From Pagrus major (taxonomy: Eukaryota > Chordata > Actinopteri > Spariformes > Sparidae), in NCBI RefSeq assembly GCF_040436345.1, contig NC_133221.1, positions 4,791,663 to 4,855,662 on the forward strand: DNA of 64,000 bases, in the 5' to 3' direction. How positions within the stretch are numbered: the first letter of the stretch is position 1; the number at the start of each line of letters is the position of its first letter. The position numbers were made by a program, and so were the translations under genes. Under the pieces are notes generated by a model, which was not told where the DNA came from, made no database searches, and saw only the letters and a list, made by a program, of their open reading frames with translations. Positions 10,646-23,777 of the stretch are shown piece after piece.

Positions 10646-13600
10646 ATGGATACAGCTGTGCTGAGCCTCCAGAGCTTATATGATAAGCTGAGGATGCAAG
10701 TTGACCTTCTCAATGAGAACATTGAACCCAGTGAGTAGTTAATGGTTCTTGGTTTTATCTTTATGATCTGTCATTTGAGGCGGATGCCCTTGGTTTTCTG
10801 TAAAGATGCCCTGTCACACATGTGCATCATGTTTCACAGACTTCATCCAGATGGCACAAAACTTCGACGAATGCCGTCGCAAATGGCTGAGGTCCGAGCA
10901 GGAACTGGGATCTTGCAAAGAGGTGCTCACCAAAACGGAGACCGAGAGGGGATCCTTGGAGGTCAAACTCAAACATGCTCGCAACCAAGTCGATGTGGAG
11001 ATCCGGCGCAGACAAAAGGCTGAGGCTGACTGCGAGAAGTTGGTATGTTGAGTCAAATGATGACCCCTGGATATTAGATTTCACGGTACAATAATCATCT
11101 CAGAAAATATTGTGGTTTATTGGTATCACAGTACACATTACCCCACATACTTATATTAGTACTTTCAGCTACAATGAAAGGAATGAAAACGGAAGGTATT
11201 TTCTTTTGGTTGAACAAACACTTTATTATAACTTCACAAAATAACATGAAACTTGATAGAAAATCAAAGTATATTTACTTATTATAACACTAACACAGTC
11301 GAATTCAATACCTTAGCTGAGAAAACACGCACAGTATGATAATCGTCAGACTACAGACGAAAACCAGTTTACCGCTGCAACCCCAGTTAATATAAGTTTT
11401 TTAAGTTGGTTTTTTATACTTTGTCATTTTCACCTGTTTCACCCAGTTTCTTGTTTGTGCTCTGTTTGCATTTCTATGTTACAGGATCGTCAAATTCAGT
11501 TGATCCGGGACCTCCTGACCAGTGAGGGATCCAGTAACAGCATCCAGCTGAGTGCAGAGCAGCGCTCAGCTCTGGCCTTCCTGAACACAAACTGCCAGGC
11601 AGGAGCCAACCTGAATACCAGCCGAAGGTAATAAACTCACACATACAACTATGGATTATTGTTCTCTTTTATTTTGTTGTTTCCTTTGTGAAGCATCTTT
11701 GAGTATCTATAAAAGCGCTATATAAGTCTAATGTATTATTATTATTAACAACATACTGCATAGCATAGACATGTTTTATATGTGACTAATAGTTTTGGTC
11801 TCCAGCCACACACAGTTTGTATTTTTGAAACAAAGAGTACATGGTTCCTGGTGGTTTACCTTGTAGGGGGTCTCATTTGCATGTGGGAACCTCTTTTCTC
11901 CTTCCGTTCCCCTCTCCAGTGATTATCACATGAATGCACCATTCAAACACACTTTCAAAAAACTCAACAAAACAAGTTGCAAAAATGTTTTTGGTGGAGG
12001 AAATGGGAAATACTGCTGAGTGGCTTAACACATATATTTATATTGCCCCTGACAGACTGACAAAAATAGACGAGTCTGCCTCCATCTTGTCAGACATCAG
12101 CTACGATAAGACGGAAGACTCTCTCGTAAGTACTTCACTTGTCAGAGTATAGAGAGAGTGAAACTAACATTATATACAGTAAGATAAACTCCTTTCATTT
12201 TGAAATCTTATTCTCATTTGTTTGATCTGTGACAGGATTGGGACTCCTCCACTGTGAGGACTGTGCGCCTCAAGAAACGAGAAAAAAGGGTATGTGAACC
12301 TTTTCTCCTCAGACATCCATTTTTGGTATTTCCATGTTCACTGGAGGTATAGATGTCATGTCTGCTGTCTTGATTTCAGCGCTCCTCGAGAAATCATGTC
12401 GATGGTCCTCCACTTGCCTCCAAGCGGACTCGATCAACAGGCAGAACTTCAGAGATGGTAGGTTCTGGATGTCCTTATCACCTTGTCATTACTGAAATAT
12501 GTGGTGGTATTACACATGACCACTATCACTCGAAATTTAAACAGTTAAAATATGGCAACCAAACAAAAGCTGGTGGTTTATTGCAAGCATTTAACCAGCT
12601 CTTAAAAAGAACTGTTGGTCCTGACATTCGGGGTTTATACGAAGTCTTGAAAGTTTGGAAGATGCTTAATTTTAACCTTTTCTCAAGGTCAGGAATATGT
12701 TTAATTTGACTATATTTGTTGAGAAATGCTGCTTGAAAAGTGCTTGAATTTTACTCATATAAAGCTCTACAAACCTTGTGACATAGTTTGGTTGGTTGTG
12801 GTTATTCTTTCCTTTTTTAATTTAATATTCTGTGACAGGGAAATGAGACTCTTGTGACAAGGACTACCGTGACTGTCCCTACTGGTGGAGGACCTGTTGA
12901 GGCAGTTTCTACCATTGAGACTGTTCCTTACTGGACTCGCAGCAGGAGAAAGACTGGTAAGATTTTTGTTATGATGCAGTGTGTAACATTGGGCAGCACT
13001 GGGCCCTGTTGGTAATGCAGCCAAAATAAAATCAAAACATAAAAATGTTCTCATTATTTGTATCTTGAGAATCTTGAGTCTGAATATACTGCAGCAGTGA
13101 TTCGACAGTCTATTTTCTTATAACTGGAAAATGGTCATGGCATGTAACACTTTATTTATTTTCTACCTCCTGATCAGCTGCCATGGAATGGGACTCTGAA
13201 TCTGTCAGGTCTGAGGACATCTTCAAGCCGCCCAGCAACCCCGAGGGAGAGGTAAAAATGCCACCGAGCACACCGCAGAAGCAAGGGGTTGTCCGTCTTC
13301 ATGAGTTTGTCTCCAAGACGGTAAGAATGCCATTTGTTGTGAGAGGATTGCAGAGTGAATTAATCTCAATTGAAAAGCACATTTTCTTTTTGGATTTGAG
13401 GGCAATTCTGTTATATTTTTGTTGACTTAACTTGACAGAAGCTTAAAGTTTGCTTATTTTATTTTATTTTTTGGTCTGTATAGAAACTTATTGGCACTCA
13501 TATTGAAAAATGTCAAACTGCTGCTCCTCGTGTATGCAGCGTATGTGTTGTGCAGCACATTTACTTGAGTTGCCAAAAGAAAGTGTCATGTCTTGGTTTA

Positions 13601-16600
13601 GCTGAACGTACAGTTGACCCACAATCTTTACCAGCTCCCTAAAATGTTCGCGTTGAATGTCTCTTATAGGTCATTAAGCCTGAATCATGCGTACCCTGCG
13701 GAAAGAGAATCAAGTTTGGCAAGATCTCCCTGAAGTGCCGTGACTGCAGGGTGGTCTCCCACCCCGAGTGTCGTGAGCGCTGCCCTCTGCCGTGCATCCC
13801 CAACATGGGTTGCACACCAGTCAAAATCGGGGAGGTGTGTGAGAAAATTTTCCAAACCGGATTGATCTCTTATTTATTTCCATTTATCCCAGTGTTAACA
13901 GTTCACCCCATATCTCACGTGTTTTCAGGGCGTACTTGCAGACTACGTCCATGACTCATCACCCATGATTCCTCCTCTTGTAGTCCACTGCATCAGTGAG
14001 ATCGAGCAAAGGGGCCTGCATGAGGTGAGCAGTGTTTTCCTCTCATAATTGTATGCAGCAATGAGATATACGCAAAGCCTCAGATACCAGTAAGTTATCT
14101 TTAATGTCTTTCCCTTAAGCTGAGGCAGAACTGTAACTAAGACTTTGCAATCTGTTCCTAGGATATTAAATTCATAATTGGACTGTGAAATGGCTCCAAA
14201 TCTGTTGTTTTCTGTGTGACTGTGCTGCTGTCTCTTCCTTCTGCTTAATGTTTCGCTCCAGTCTCAATGTCTTAATGGCCGTGAGCCTGACCACATGATG
14301 TCAGCTGTTTTTAAATGTCAGCAGACAAATGTTATTTTCTTCTCTCTTGTGATTTTTAGACGGTGGGAAAAGGTTAGACTAGAATGATTTTTTTTGGCTT
14401 TAAAAACAAAACACAAATAATGTTTTTTCACTTTATTGCCAAGAATTAAATTGGAAGATTTGTTCACCAAGTGTGAAGCCAGAGTCAGGAGACAACTAGC
14501 TTATCTCATCTCATCTCATCTCTCATCTCATGAGATGAGATGAGACAACTAGCTTAGCTTAGCATAAAGATTGGAAGCAGGGGGATCCATCTAGCTTAGT
14601 CCAAAATGATGTCTACCAGCATCACTACAGCTCAATAAATACCACATATCTCGTTTAATTTGAACAGAAATAAAAAATATTAAAACAGAAAGCTGTGGTT
14701 GTTCAGGGAGTTTCTTGGAGCTTACTGAGCTTCATTCAAGTAATTTAACGGTAAATGGTGAATAGCTGTTGTTTATTCCCTCGCAGACTGGACTGTACCG
14801 TCTGTCTGGTGCTGATCGCACAGTGAAGGAGCTGAAGGAGAAGTTCCTCCGTGGCAAAACTGTTCCCGTCCTCAGCAAGGTGGATGATATCCACGCCATC
14901 ACTGGCCTCCTGAAGGACTTCCTGAGGAACCTCAAGGAGCCTCTGCTCACCTTCCGCCTCAACCGTACTTTCATGAACGCAGCAGGTGTGTGTGTTATAT
15001 AAGATGGGGTTGTTGGCAGCTGTTTCTGATGTGGAGGGCTTAATAAAATAAAAGTAATGGCACACTGAATAAAAGCAATTTATTCAACTTCTTGAATTGA
15101 CAGCAGACATTTACCCAACAGACCTGTTAAATGCAGGCTCCTGTGTTGTTTTTGCAATTTGTTCTGAGCAGTGATGGAAACCTCAGGCAGGAACAAAAAG
15201 AGAGCTTAATCTTTCACTTCTTTTTGCCTTTTAAGTATTTATTTGGCACCAGAGTCTGATACAATTTCTATCAAGTTGCAAATAAATCCACACAACCTCT
15301 TTCTTGTTCGCCGCTGACAAAACTGTTTTCCTTTTTACCTCCAGAGGTTTTAGACGACGACAACAGCATTGCTCTGATGTACCAAACCGTCAGCGACCTG
15401 CCTCCGGCCAACAGAGACACTCTGGCTTTCTTGGTCCTTCACCTTCAGAGGTTCGCAGACACTCTCTTTTAAATATTTTGAACCATGCGTATCGCAAAGA
15501 TTGTTAAATGATTAAAAGCATTGATTCTGCTTTGATGCTTTGTATATATTCCTGTTACTAATTCACAGAAGGGTCTAGTTTCTCTGTAACTGATATTTTT
15601 TTTATTATGCTGTATCCTATGAATCTAATTGGATTAAATAGCTTCAGGCAAAAATATGCTAATAATCTAATAATCACCAGAAGTGTATCTTGTATACTGA
15701 TTTAAGGAAGACAAGAAATAAAGTTTCACTCTCAAATGGTGTATAATGTATTTCACATACATCAAAGAGACCTAATTGAATCTCATAACATCCTTCAGAG
15801 TTGCTGAAAGTGTGGACACTCGGATGGACACGTCTAACTTGGCTCGAGTCTTTGGTCCAACTATTGTGGGCCATGCAGTTCCCGACCCTGACCCTATGAC
15901 AATCCTACAGGACACCAAACGACAAGCGAAGGTAGGCCTGAACGATTCATCATGGTCTATTGTAAATTGTGTTTCTTCAGTGGTTACTGACATAACTCCT
16001 CTACGTCAAGAACTACAAGCCCCAGTATTATTTGGGCACTAAACACTCATTAACAGAAATGCAATAAGAGAGCAACAAAATCATGTTGTTTTGGTTAAAA
16101 GTCTGTAAGTAACTGTCACTTTTACATAATGCCATGAACGGCAGCTATCTGATGTGTGGATGCAGCCTGTTCCCTGCAGCTCTTCATCTAACAGCTCACT
16201 GTGGCTGCTCCCCTTGTTCCATTATGCGGATCCACTGTCAAAAAAGGCCAAAAATGTCCACGTCTTGTTTGCGTGCAGACACATTTTCCGTCAATGTCTG
16301 TGTTAACATCTGTGACAAATGCGCTGCATTTCCTGCGGCTGCTTCACAACAGTAGGCTCCTCTGTATATTTCAAGTTGAATGCTTTTAACGTGAACTAAC
16401 TAATGTAAACAGTGAAGCAGATGTTAATGAGATAAAGTTAAGAACTGTAACACTTGGGTACATGCATTGTTTCCTGTAGGTTTCTCATGCATAAGGAAGC
16501 AATTTGTTTCCAGCACATAAATGGTGGACTCTGCCACTAGCAATAACAATGAAATCTAACTCCTAATGAAGTAATTACAGAGTGTAAATAAATGGAAAGG

Positions 16601-18471
16601 CTACTGCTGAAACACTGCCAGGCCTGATTATGATTTCACTGAAATCTAAAGGATTATGAGTTTAACTCATAAATATTTATCACGAGACAAGGTCTAGATA
16701 AGATTTAACATATTAAAAAGCTATTAAATGATCGTTTTATAAGGAAGCCCTGAACAGCCGTATTGGCATTTTTCTTTTTATTTATTCTTTTGTCGTTATC
16801 ATGAGACCACCAGTTAATTTTTTCGTCACCTCATTTGTTGTCTTGTGAAAATAAAAGACTGATTTTTGAAGATGATGAGATAATTTAGCTCGAGAAAACT
16901 GCTTCCTAAGATCCATATGAATGGACCATGACATACAAACACTGCTCTGTGGAGTGGGTTTGAGAGTTTCAAATAGCTTCTTATTTATAACTTTGTTACT
17001 CTTGCCAGTCAAATAGGCTTCAACCAAAAGAATTCTTGTTGGCAAAGAGGATCTGGAAAAGAAACAACCTACATTGGTAGATGTTTGAATGGTATAATGA
17101 AGTATGAATATAAATAAGATTGAGGTACAGTCTGATCAATAATGGGTACTCCTTGATCTGACATGTGTGGCTTAAATTGGTTGCAACAGTGGTCAAGATG
17201 CCATTTGTGCATGCTGTTATTGCAGCACTCCTGAAAGTATGATTGATAAGAGTAAACGACCTTTTTTTTTGTCGTGGTTGGTTTTCTCTTTATCTTGAGA
17301 TAACAACGCACATTTTCTCAAGGTAACTAAATAATAACTCATTATCTTGAGATAATGGCTTTACAAAAATAACACGGCTGTTCTTGGCTTCAGTACTTGT
17401 AGAGAAATGAAAACAAATTTATTTATTTATTCAACCAAAAAAACTTCTGTTTTCCTTCCTTTACGAGTAATTCTAACTAATAATTAAACGTAATAACATA
17501 GCGTGAGTATACTGTGAAACATGATATTTTCTGACAGGTTTTTGTACCCTGATCTCATGCTGTTGCAACCCTAATTATAACTTAAAGACCGCCAGCGCGC
17601 TATATGCTATATAATACTACACTTCAGAAAATCATCACAATACACCACAGTGATTTAGTAATTCCCGTCTGTCTTGCCAAAGGCATCTGCATAACCAGCT
17701 CGACACTCTTGGGAACAGGATGAGGCAACACAGTGAAATAGACCTGATCTTTTGCATTTTCACTAATCCCTCTCTGTTCAGGTCGTGGAGCGTCTGTTGT
17801 CTCTGCCGGCGGATTACTGGAGACAGTTTGTGGTGGCAGAAAGCGGGCAGCCGAACTTGGACCACCTGATCATCGAGAACGCAAACTGCTACGCCACCCC
17901 TGAGAGAAGTACGAGCTCGTAAACTTTGTGTGTTGTTCAGCAGTGCTTATATGAGTCCGGCCTCAGTTCGCTGGTTGATGTTTCATCGTAATGTTTGTAC
18001 TGTTGCAGTGAGCATGCTGGGACCTCTGACCACCCCAGAGCACCAGCTCAATAAAACCCCCTCCTCCAGCTCCTTGTCTCAGCGCATGAAGTCCTCTCTG
18101 ACACCCAGGTAAACACACAAGCAGACTCTCGCTCCTGCACTGCTTCCACTCCGTTTTTACAATCAATGAGCTCATGATTAATTGCCCTGAGAATGACTGC
18201 TGCGTACTGCTGATTCAAATGTTCAGGACGGCTATAGAGAACATTTTTCAGATTAAGAGAAAGGCTGACTCCTTTAAGCATCTTTCATAGAAGTTAATCT
18301 ACTGAACAATTTCTCATTATCCTTCATGGACTCCGCTTTATTGACTCTGACTCCTAATTCCATTAAATGCCATTATGTCCCCCTCTTTGTTGCAGATTTG
18401 GAAGCAAGAGCAAATCGGCAGTTGGATTTTCTCTCCAAGGAAAATTCTTCCAGTCTCCACTCCTCAAATAA
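10646..18471 (+). CDS. racgap1: Rac GTPase-activating protein 1 (MgcRacGAP/CYK-4), complete
   Basis: Subunit of centralspindlin (with KIF23) that bundles midzone microtubules and recruits ECT2 for cytokinesis. Coding exons: 10646-10730, 10840-11042, 11485-11627, 12056-12125, 12236-12289, 12380-12457, 12839-12956, 13178-13320, 13670-13834, 13929-14024, 14787-14985, 15345-15450, 15799-15931, 17782-17908, 18009-18108, 18396-18471. All junctions keep frame and give 631 aa (human 632 from memory). An N-terminal coiled coil lies at about 35-125. The C1 zinc finger has H292, C305, C308, C321, C324, H329, C332 and C340 in the HX12CX2C...CX2CX4HX2CX7C spacing. The RhoGAP domain (about 350-540) keeps the arginine finger R390 in GLYRLSG and the [12 protein letters not shown] motif. 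The C-terminus keeps [11 protein letters not shown] and SSSSLSQR. Nothing looks broken. Confidence 0.97.
14489..14560. repeat. TCTCA palindrome bounded by 15-bp direct repeats, in racgap1 intron
   Basis: A perfect 20-bp palindrome (14521-14540, TCTCATCTCA followed by its reverse complement) follows several TCTCA units. It is flanked by exact copies of gagacaactagctta at 14489-14503 and 14542-14556. The downstream copy runs into agcttagcataaagattgga, part of a teleost repeat also seen near 750 and 54800. Confidence 0.85.
15932..17781 (+). other. Large intron of racgap1 (1.85 kb)
   Basis: Separates the exon ending in DTKRQAK from the one starting [13 protein letters not shown]. It is AT-rich, and no secondary gene or clear transposon end was recognised. 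Confidence 0.7.
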
Positions 18472-19600
18472 TCCAAAGCAGCTACACTTAACCCTTTACT
18501 GATTCTGCAATAACAACAATACCTTCTTGCATTCATGCATAACACATAGCATGGTACCGCTTTAATAAGAGCTATTAACGCCTCCATCTTAGTCTTCCTA
18601 CTTATAATCGTTTTTAATATTCCACAGTTGTATTTTGATGATTTTCCGTGTTTGTAAAAGAATTATTTTTTCAACCAAATAGTTTTTCTATCTATGCACA
18701 CTTGTGTGTCTTTAGAGCCGATGCTTTTAACATTCTCATTTCCCCGCGTAACACGTGAGAATGTACTGCATGTTACTCTTTTTGAAAAATGTGTCTATAG
18801 GTGAAAATACGTACTGTAATATGCACAGTTTTAATGTGACCTGCTTCTACATCGAGTCATTTCTTTTAACAGTTTTTCAACTCATGTGTCACTCAGAAGT
18901 TGAAGAACTGATTCTTAGGCATTTCATTCTAGTAACGTTTTCTTTTAAGTTTGATGTTTGTGATTCGTTTCTATTAGGTTTTGTCTTTCCCCAGTTGAAT
19001 TCTGCTGTAAATGTTTACAATCTATTTTCCTAAAGTAGCTACTTTTCTAATTGGCAAGATCCTCTCCGTCATCATCTGCAGACTTGACTGTTTGTTAAGT
19101 TTTTGGTGATTCGGCCTTTATCGTTTTAAAAAATCTTCAGTGCCGTCGTGTTTTCCAGTATATATCCTGCGTGGCCAGTGATCATCAGGTGCTTTGTACA
19201 CAGGTTTATGTGACAGGCTGTTATCTCTGATCATTTTGCTCTGATGTTTATTGCTCTGTGTAATATTTGTATTGTGGGAGGATACTCATAAGTAATATTG
19301 TGCAAAAGGCAGTCACTCTGATTGGCCAGTTCAGTTGCTGTGGCATTATTTGATTCACTTTCAGCACAAATTTTGTACACGAATACACGCTTTAAAATTT
19401 ATGTAACTTATAAAATACATTTCTTACCTTTCCAAAAGTGCCTCCTGTGGCTTCTGTTCAATCCCTAGTGCCCTTTTCTAGCTTTCTGAATGTTATTAAT
19501 GTGGTTTGCGGGGGTGTAAAGGAACATTTTGTGATCCGGGTTAACACATAGTTAAATCCCCTGCACCCAATTATATATGACCTCAAAAAATAAACTCTTA
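18472..19600 (+). other. racgap1: racgap1 3'UTR
   Basis: AT-rich sequence after the TAA stop. The best poly(A) signal seen is AATAAA at 19589-19594, which would give a 3'UTR of about 1.1 kb. Earlier alternative ends cannot be excluded. Confidence 0.5.
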
Positions 19601-20392
19601 AATCTGAAGGTGCAGATACAAAGACTGACTGATACTGGTTAGTTCACACCTTGAGTCGTTAGGGGTCACATGTAGGTCACCTTTGTCAGAAGGTCCTAAA
19701 TTACCTGGGAACGGTTGTTAAGAAAGCACTGAGGGTCATGTTATGCTTGAAAAGAAGTGTTTTGTATGCTGCGTTGCAAAATCGTTAAAAGCTGTTGTGA
19801 ATGGTCCAAATTCAAAGGTGAAAAGCCGGCATTTACTGACGAGAGAGAGTCATGATGGTGTTTCAATATAATGGCGCACATCTTTCAGACCATCCCTCGT
19901 AGAAGGCATTCAAAGACTTTTTTCAACACATGAAAAATGCAACATTAAATATTAATGTGACAATATTTTAAAAAGCTTGAGAGAGACGTTCAAACCCTGG
20001 CTTCTTATTCACCTTCACGCGGCTGGCCATCAGAGTCCGATTCAGAAAGATACATACATTTATGAAAGGGGTCTAACTCGCAAAAGGCAGTGAATGAGAC
20101 AGCAAGCTAGCAAAAATGGATGTAATGTCATAAAATTTGTTAAAAAGTTGTTTGTGAGTCACTCGCTGTGTTTTCAGTGAGAGCCAGTGATATAAGCTTT
20201 TGCAGAGCAGAGCACCTTTAGACATCTTTATTGTAGAGATACTCACGCTGTAAATCTGGAGACTAAAAGGTAAAAATTATAGGTAGCCTCATAGTATTGA
20301 CTCCAGTGCACTTATGTTGCTCCCACTCATGTCACGCCACAGAGATCTTACACTTAGTCTTTTACTTAAAGACTAGGAATGATAAAGTGGTA
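19600..20392. other. Intergenic gap between convergent racgap1 and the DUF1295 gene
   Basis: About 800 bases between the two 3' ends. I see no open frame of interest and no clear transposon termini. Confidence 0.5.
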
Positions 20393-20398
20393 TTTATT
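20393..20398 (-). terminator. Poly(A) signal of the DUF1295 gene
   Basis: TTTATT on the plus strand (AATAAA on the minus strand) lies 72 bases past the stop codon, implying a very short 3'UTR of about 90-100 bases. Confidence 0.6.
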
Positions 20399-20469
20399 TT
20401 ACAGTACAAAGTGTAAATGTGTATGTGGAGGCAGATGTTGGTTACTGTAAAAACATGAAATATGTAACA

Positions 20470-23400
20470 TCAAAATTTCGGCCACGGCCAGAGAAGAGGA
20501 GTGTTCCTGATGTAGTCCTGGAAGACGGGGTCCGATCCCCACTTCTTCATGGCCTGCTTCTCCAGGATGGGGATGCCGCTGACGTAACGGAGCAGGAACC
20601 AGACGAAGAGAGGGGACGCCACGCTCAGGTACTGGGGACCCTGCATCACTGACGAGGCCGAGAGCCAGAGACCCGACCACTGCAGGATCTCTCCGAAATA
20701 GTTGGGGTGTCTGCTGTAGGCCCACAGTCCACTCTGGATGAACTTCCCCTGCAGGCACACGAACGCAAATTGAACATTACAGTCGGTGAGTGAGGCATCA
20801 ATGCAGTTTAAAAGGTTGCGAAACATGAGGCCGGTTAACTTACAGCATTATCTGGGTCACGCTTGAAAAGCCATTTCTGCTGGTCAGCAATAGACTCGGC
20901 GGCAAAGCCAAGGCCCCATATAGTCCAGCCAATATAGTCCCTCGTTCCAAGAGGCACGTCTCGCTTCTCGCTGTTCAGCATGAGGGTGGGAAGGAGGGTC
21001 AGAAATACCCACAAGGCTGAGGGAAAACAGAAAAAATTAATCATCTGCAACCAGACTTAATACTTCCATCAAATACATGCATCTAACTTACTGCAACCAA
21101 CAGCTCCTACCAGAATAAATGCATTTATAAAGAGCTAGAAAACCAGACGGTGATTTATACAAGGCAACCCTCCCCTTCAGTTGAGTTCTGGGCCGGTCAA
21201 GGACTCAGAAGGCATTAACATCGCCTGCAAGTACCTTGAATAGTCCAATATACAAAGAAAGTCCCTGGGCTGTCTCTGACATGGTTGAACCTGCGATCAT
21301 GACCGTCCTTCAAGATCCGCATGAAGAGGAATGTACCCAGCCTGCAGGGAGAAACACGGTTAACATCCGTTCACATTAACCAAGGCATTATTCATTAACC
21401 TGATGTTAAGGTTTCACAGTCATTAGCTGCTCCTCTGACCTCGCCAAGGACCCTCCATAACTTAGAGAAAATCTGCAGCTTTCAACGCAACGGGATTTAA
21501 TCTCGTGTGAGTTTTATTTAACTTGGCACTCAGTTCTTTAACAACGAGGGTCGACGCTGCCTTACTTACCTGAGTCCCCATGCTGTCACCAGCCCTGTCT
21601 GCACATTCTGACGGACGTGACTGGCTCCTCCCCAGAACCGACTCAGGTGTGCGAGGAGAATAAAGGTGCCAGACCCTGGTAAAAAAAAAAAAAAAGAAAG
21701 AGAGAGAGAGAGAGAGGCAGTAGAGTCAGGGTGGTTGGGACATGGGCACGACGGATGGCTCAACTTGTTGCAGAGAAAGGCGTGTTCAATAAATCTTTTA
21801 CCCAGGATCCTGCAGACAATTGGTTCCAAAGTTCAAGGGTAAAAATATTACGGAGCCGAGCGCACGGCGCAGAACCAGGAGAGGACGAGTAGAAAAGAGA
21901 AGATTCATTTGTGAATTTATAAAGAAATCAGACATTGGTGTCGACAGGTAAGCTGCACCGTTCTACACCTAACAAATTATTCTATTACTGTTTTGTTATT
22001 TACGCCTGCAGGCACCTGACAAGGTTAATTCATTCTCCAACTTCCTCGTTGTGCCAACTTTTAATTGCTCAGAGCTTCACAAACGTCAATCACATTAATA
22101 AGACCGGGGATACTGGGGCTGCAGGTTGAGATCGTGATGATTGATTACAATTATCGCCTAATTCGCTTAGTGAAAAGGTGAAAAAAAGGAGATCAAGAGC
22201 CCAGGGTGACACCTCCTCGCTGCTTGATTTGTTCAAAACCCAAAAGATATTCAGTTTATTATCACATGAGATTTAAAAAAAAGCAAAAACCTCACAATCG
22301 AGGAGCTGGACGAGGGAATTTCAGGTCATTTTGGCTCAAAAATTACTTAAAACATACTGAACAGTGTTGTAAAAAGTACCCAAAAGTTATTCTAGAGTAA
22401 AAGTAAAGATATCGTGTCACTCACATGAATAACTTTAAGTAAAAGTCTTAAAGTATCTGATATTAAATGTATTTGAGTAACAAAACTGCAAACAAATAAA
22501 AGTAAATTGTACATATTAACAGATCCAATATTAAGCTATTGTTGATTCAATCAGTGTTTTTTTTAATCCGACTGTCACTGAAATAAAAATACACGACATT
22601 GGCTCTGATTTAGCGTGAAATCTGCAAAGTAATTAGTAATTAAATGACGTAAAATGACCAATTTTAGCCTCCAAAATGTAGAAGAGGAAGTATAAAGCTG
22701 CAGAAAATGGGAATTAATCAAGTGAAGAACAAGTACCTCGAAAAGTACAGTACTTAGTTACAATCCATCACTGATGCCGATTACATTTTTATCGATTCAC
22801 GAGTCGTTTCAGCAATTTAATCTAAAATCCCCGTCATTCGTATCTGATTAACTACTAACTCTCTCCTGCTGTTGCTAATTGTTGTTCAGGAGGTTTTAAA
22901 CTGTCTCTTTAATTAATGCAAAGTGGGATGAAGTTGCATTAATCGCCGGTGTTAATTCTTGATTGGGGGGCCCCACGTTGAGCCCCCCCCCCGAGGCCCC
23001 CAGGACTCCTGTGTGCGCCCCTGCTGCTGACACGGTGTCATTAAAGTTAAGCTGATTGGCTGAGAGGAGGAGCTCTGCGCTCGTTTCACAACAAAGCTCG
23101 TCTTTAGATAACACCAGTTTTATAACACGAACAGCTCGACACCAGCGTGCAAGTTTCAATAAATGACACTACAACAACTTCACAGCTGATTTATGATAAA
23201 TAAAAAACATACTTGCAGCTAAATGTGATTTTTTTCTCCACCCCAATTAATTGTGTTGAGTCAGTCTGCAGCACATGGTCTTAACTGAACAATCAGGAGT
23301 TGAAATGCTCCTTTAAATTACCTGCCAGGTCGTAGAACTTCTCGGTTCTGAAGGCAGCAGCCAGAGCCCAGCCGGCCCACTGGATGCCCAGGTCGGTGGC

Positions 23401-23478
23401 GGCACATTTGACCAGAGTGCTCCCCATGATCACGTCCTGCAGCTCGGCCAGCAGCACGGCGATCTGAGGGTTTGTCAT
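20470..23478 (-). CDS. DUF1295 / steroid 5-alpha-reductase-like membrane protein, complete
   Basis: Minus-strand exons in order: 23322-23478, 21570-21675, 21235-21341, 20844-21016, 20470-20748. They keep frame (157, 106, 107, 173 and 279 nt) and give 273 aa. The protein has several hydrophobic segments, and its last exon carries the signature WAYSRHPNYFGEILQWSGLW (about 190-209). The SRHPNYxGE core is shared by DUF1295 proteins, steroid 5-alpha reductases and isoprenylcysteine methyltransferases, where it lies near the cofactor site. The likely role is a membrane-bound NADPH-dependent reductase, but the substrate is unknown. I recall no named mammalian orthologue between RACGAP1 and BIN2. The start codon was chosen because the first exon is open from MTNPQIAVLLAEL and no upstream in-frame Met was evident. 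Confidence 0.88.
22362..22773. mobile_element. MITE with CAGTG ends (about 410 bp)
   Basis: The left end CAGTGTTGTAAAAAGTACCC and the right end, read in reverse complement as CAGTGATGGATTGTAACTAA, form imperfect terminal inverted repeats. The interior phrases (aagtaaaagt, ttgagtaac) are typical of a common teleost non-autonomous DNA transposon. It lies in intron 1 of the DUF1295 gene, upstream of exon 2 on that strand. No clear target duplication was found. Confidence 0.65.
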
Positions 23479-23600
23479 CGGGCCACTCCTCCTCCGACAC
23501 CCGAAGAAGTAAAAAACACACCGTGGTTAAAGTTCACCGCTGCCATTCTGCGGCGTGGGCGTGGCTTCACACGCAGGGGACTCTGGGTAGTGTAGTCACC
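23479..23600 (-). promoter_or_regulatory. Promoter of the DUF1295 gene with ACTAYRNNNCCCR-type motif
   Basis: TGGGTAGTGTAGT at 23584-23596 is, on the gene's strand, ACTACACTACCCA. This fits ACTAYRNNNCCCR, the housekeeping-promoter motif associated with ZNF143-type binding. It lies about 110 bases upstream of the start codon in a CpG-containing stretch. Confidence 0.5.
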
Positions 23601-23777
23601 GACCAACTGAGCTTCCATGGGGCACCTGGAGGAGGAATACAGGTGTTACAGCAGCGCAGTGACATAAATAAGTATAGATAATTAAAAGAAAATACATAAT
23701 TAGAAGTATGTAAAATAAAAAGACAACTAATGATGCAGCGGCAACGTCTACAAGTACACTTTATCCAACAGAAATAT

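Noticed and set aside
19600-20392. Possible transposase remnant between racgap1 and the DUF1295 gene
   Set aside because: Some phrases look repeat-like, but I found neither paired ends nor a protein motif, so no element is claimed.
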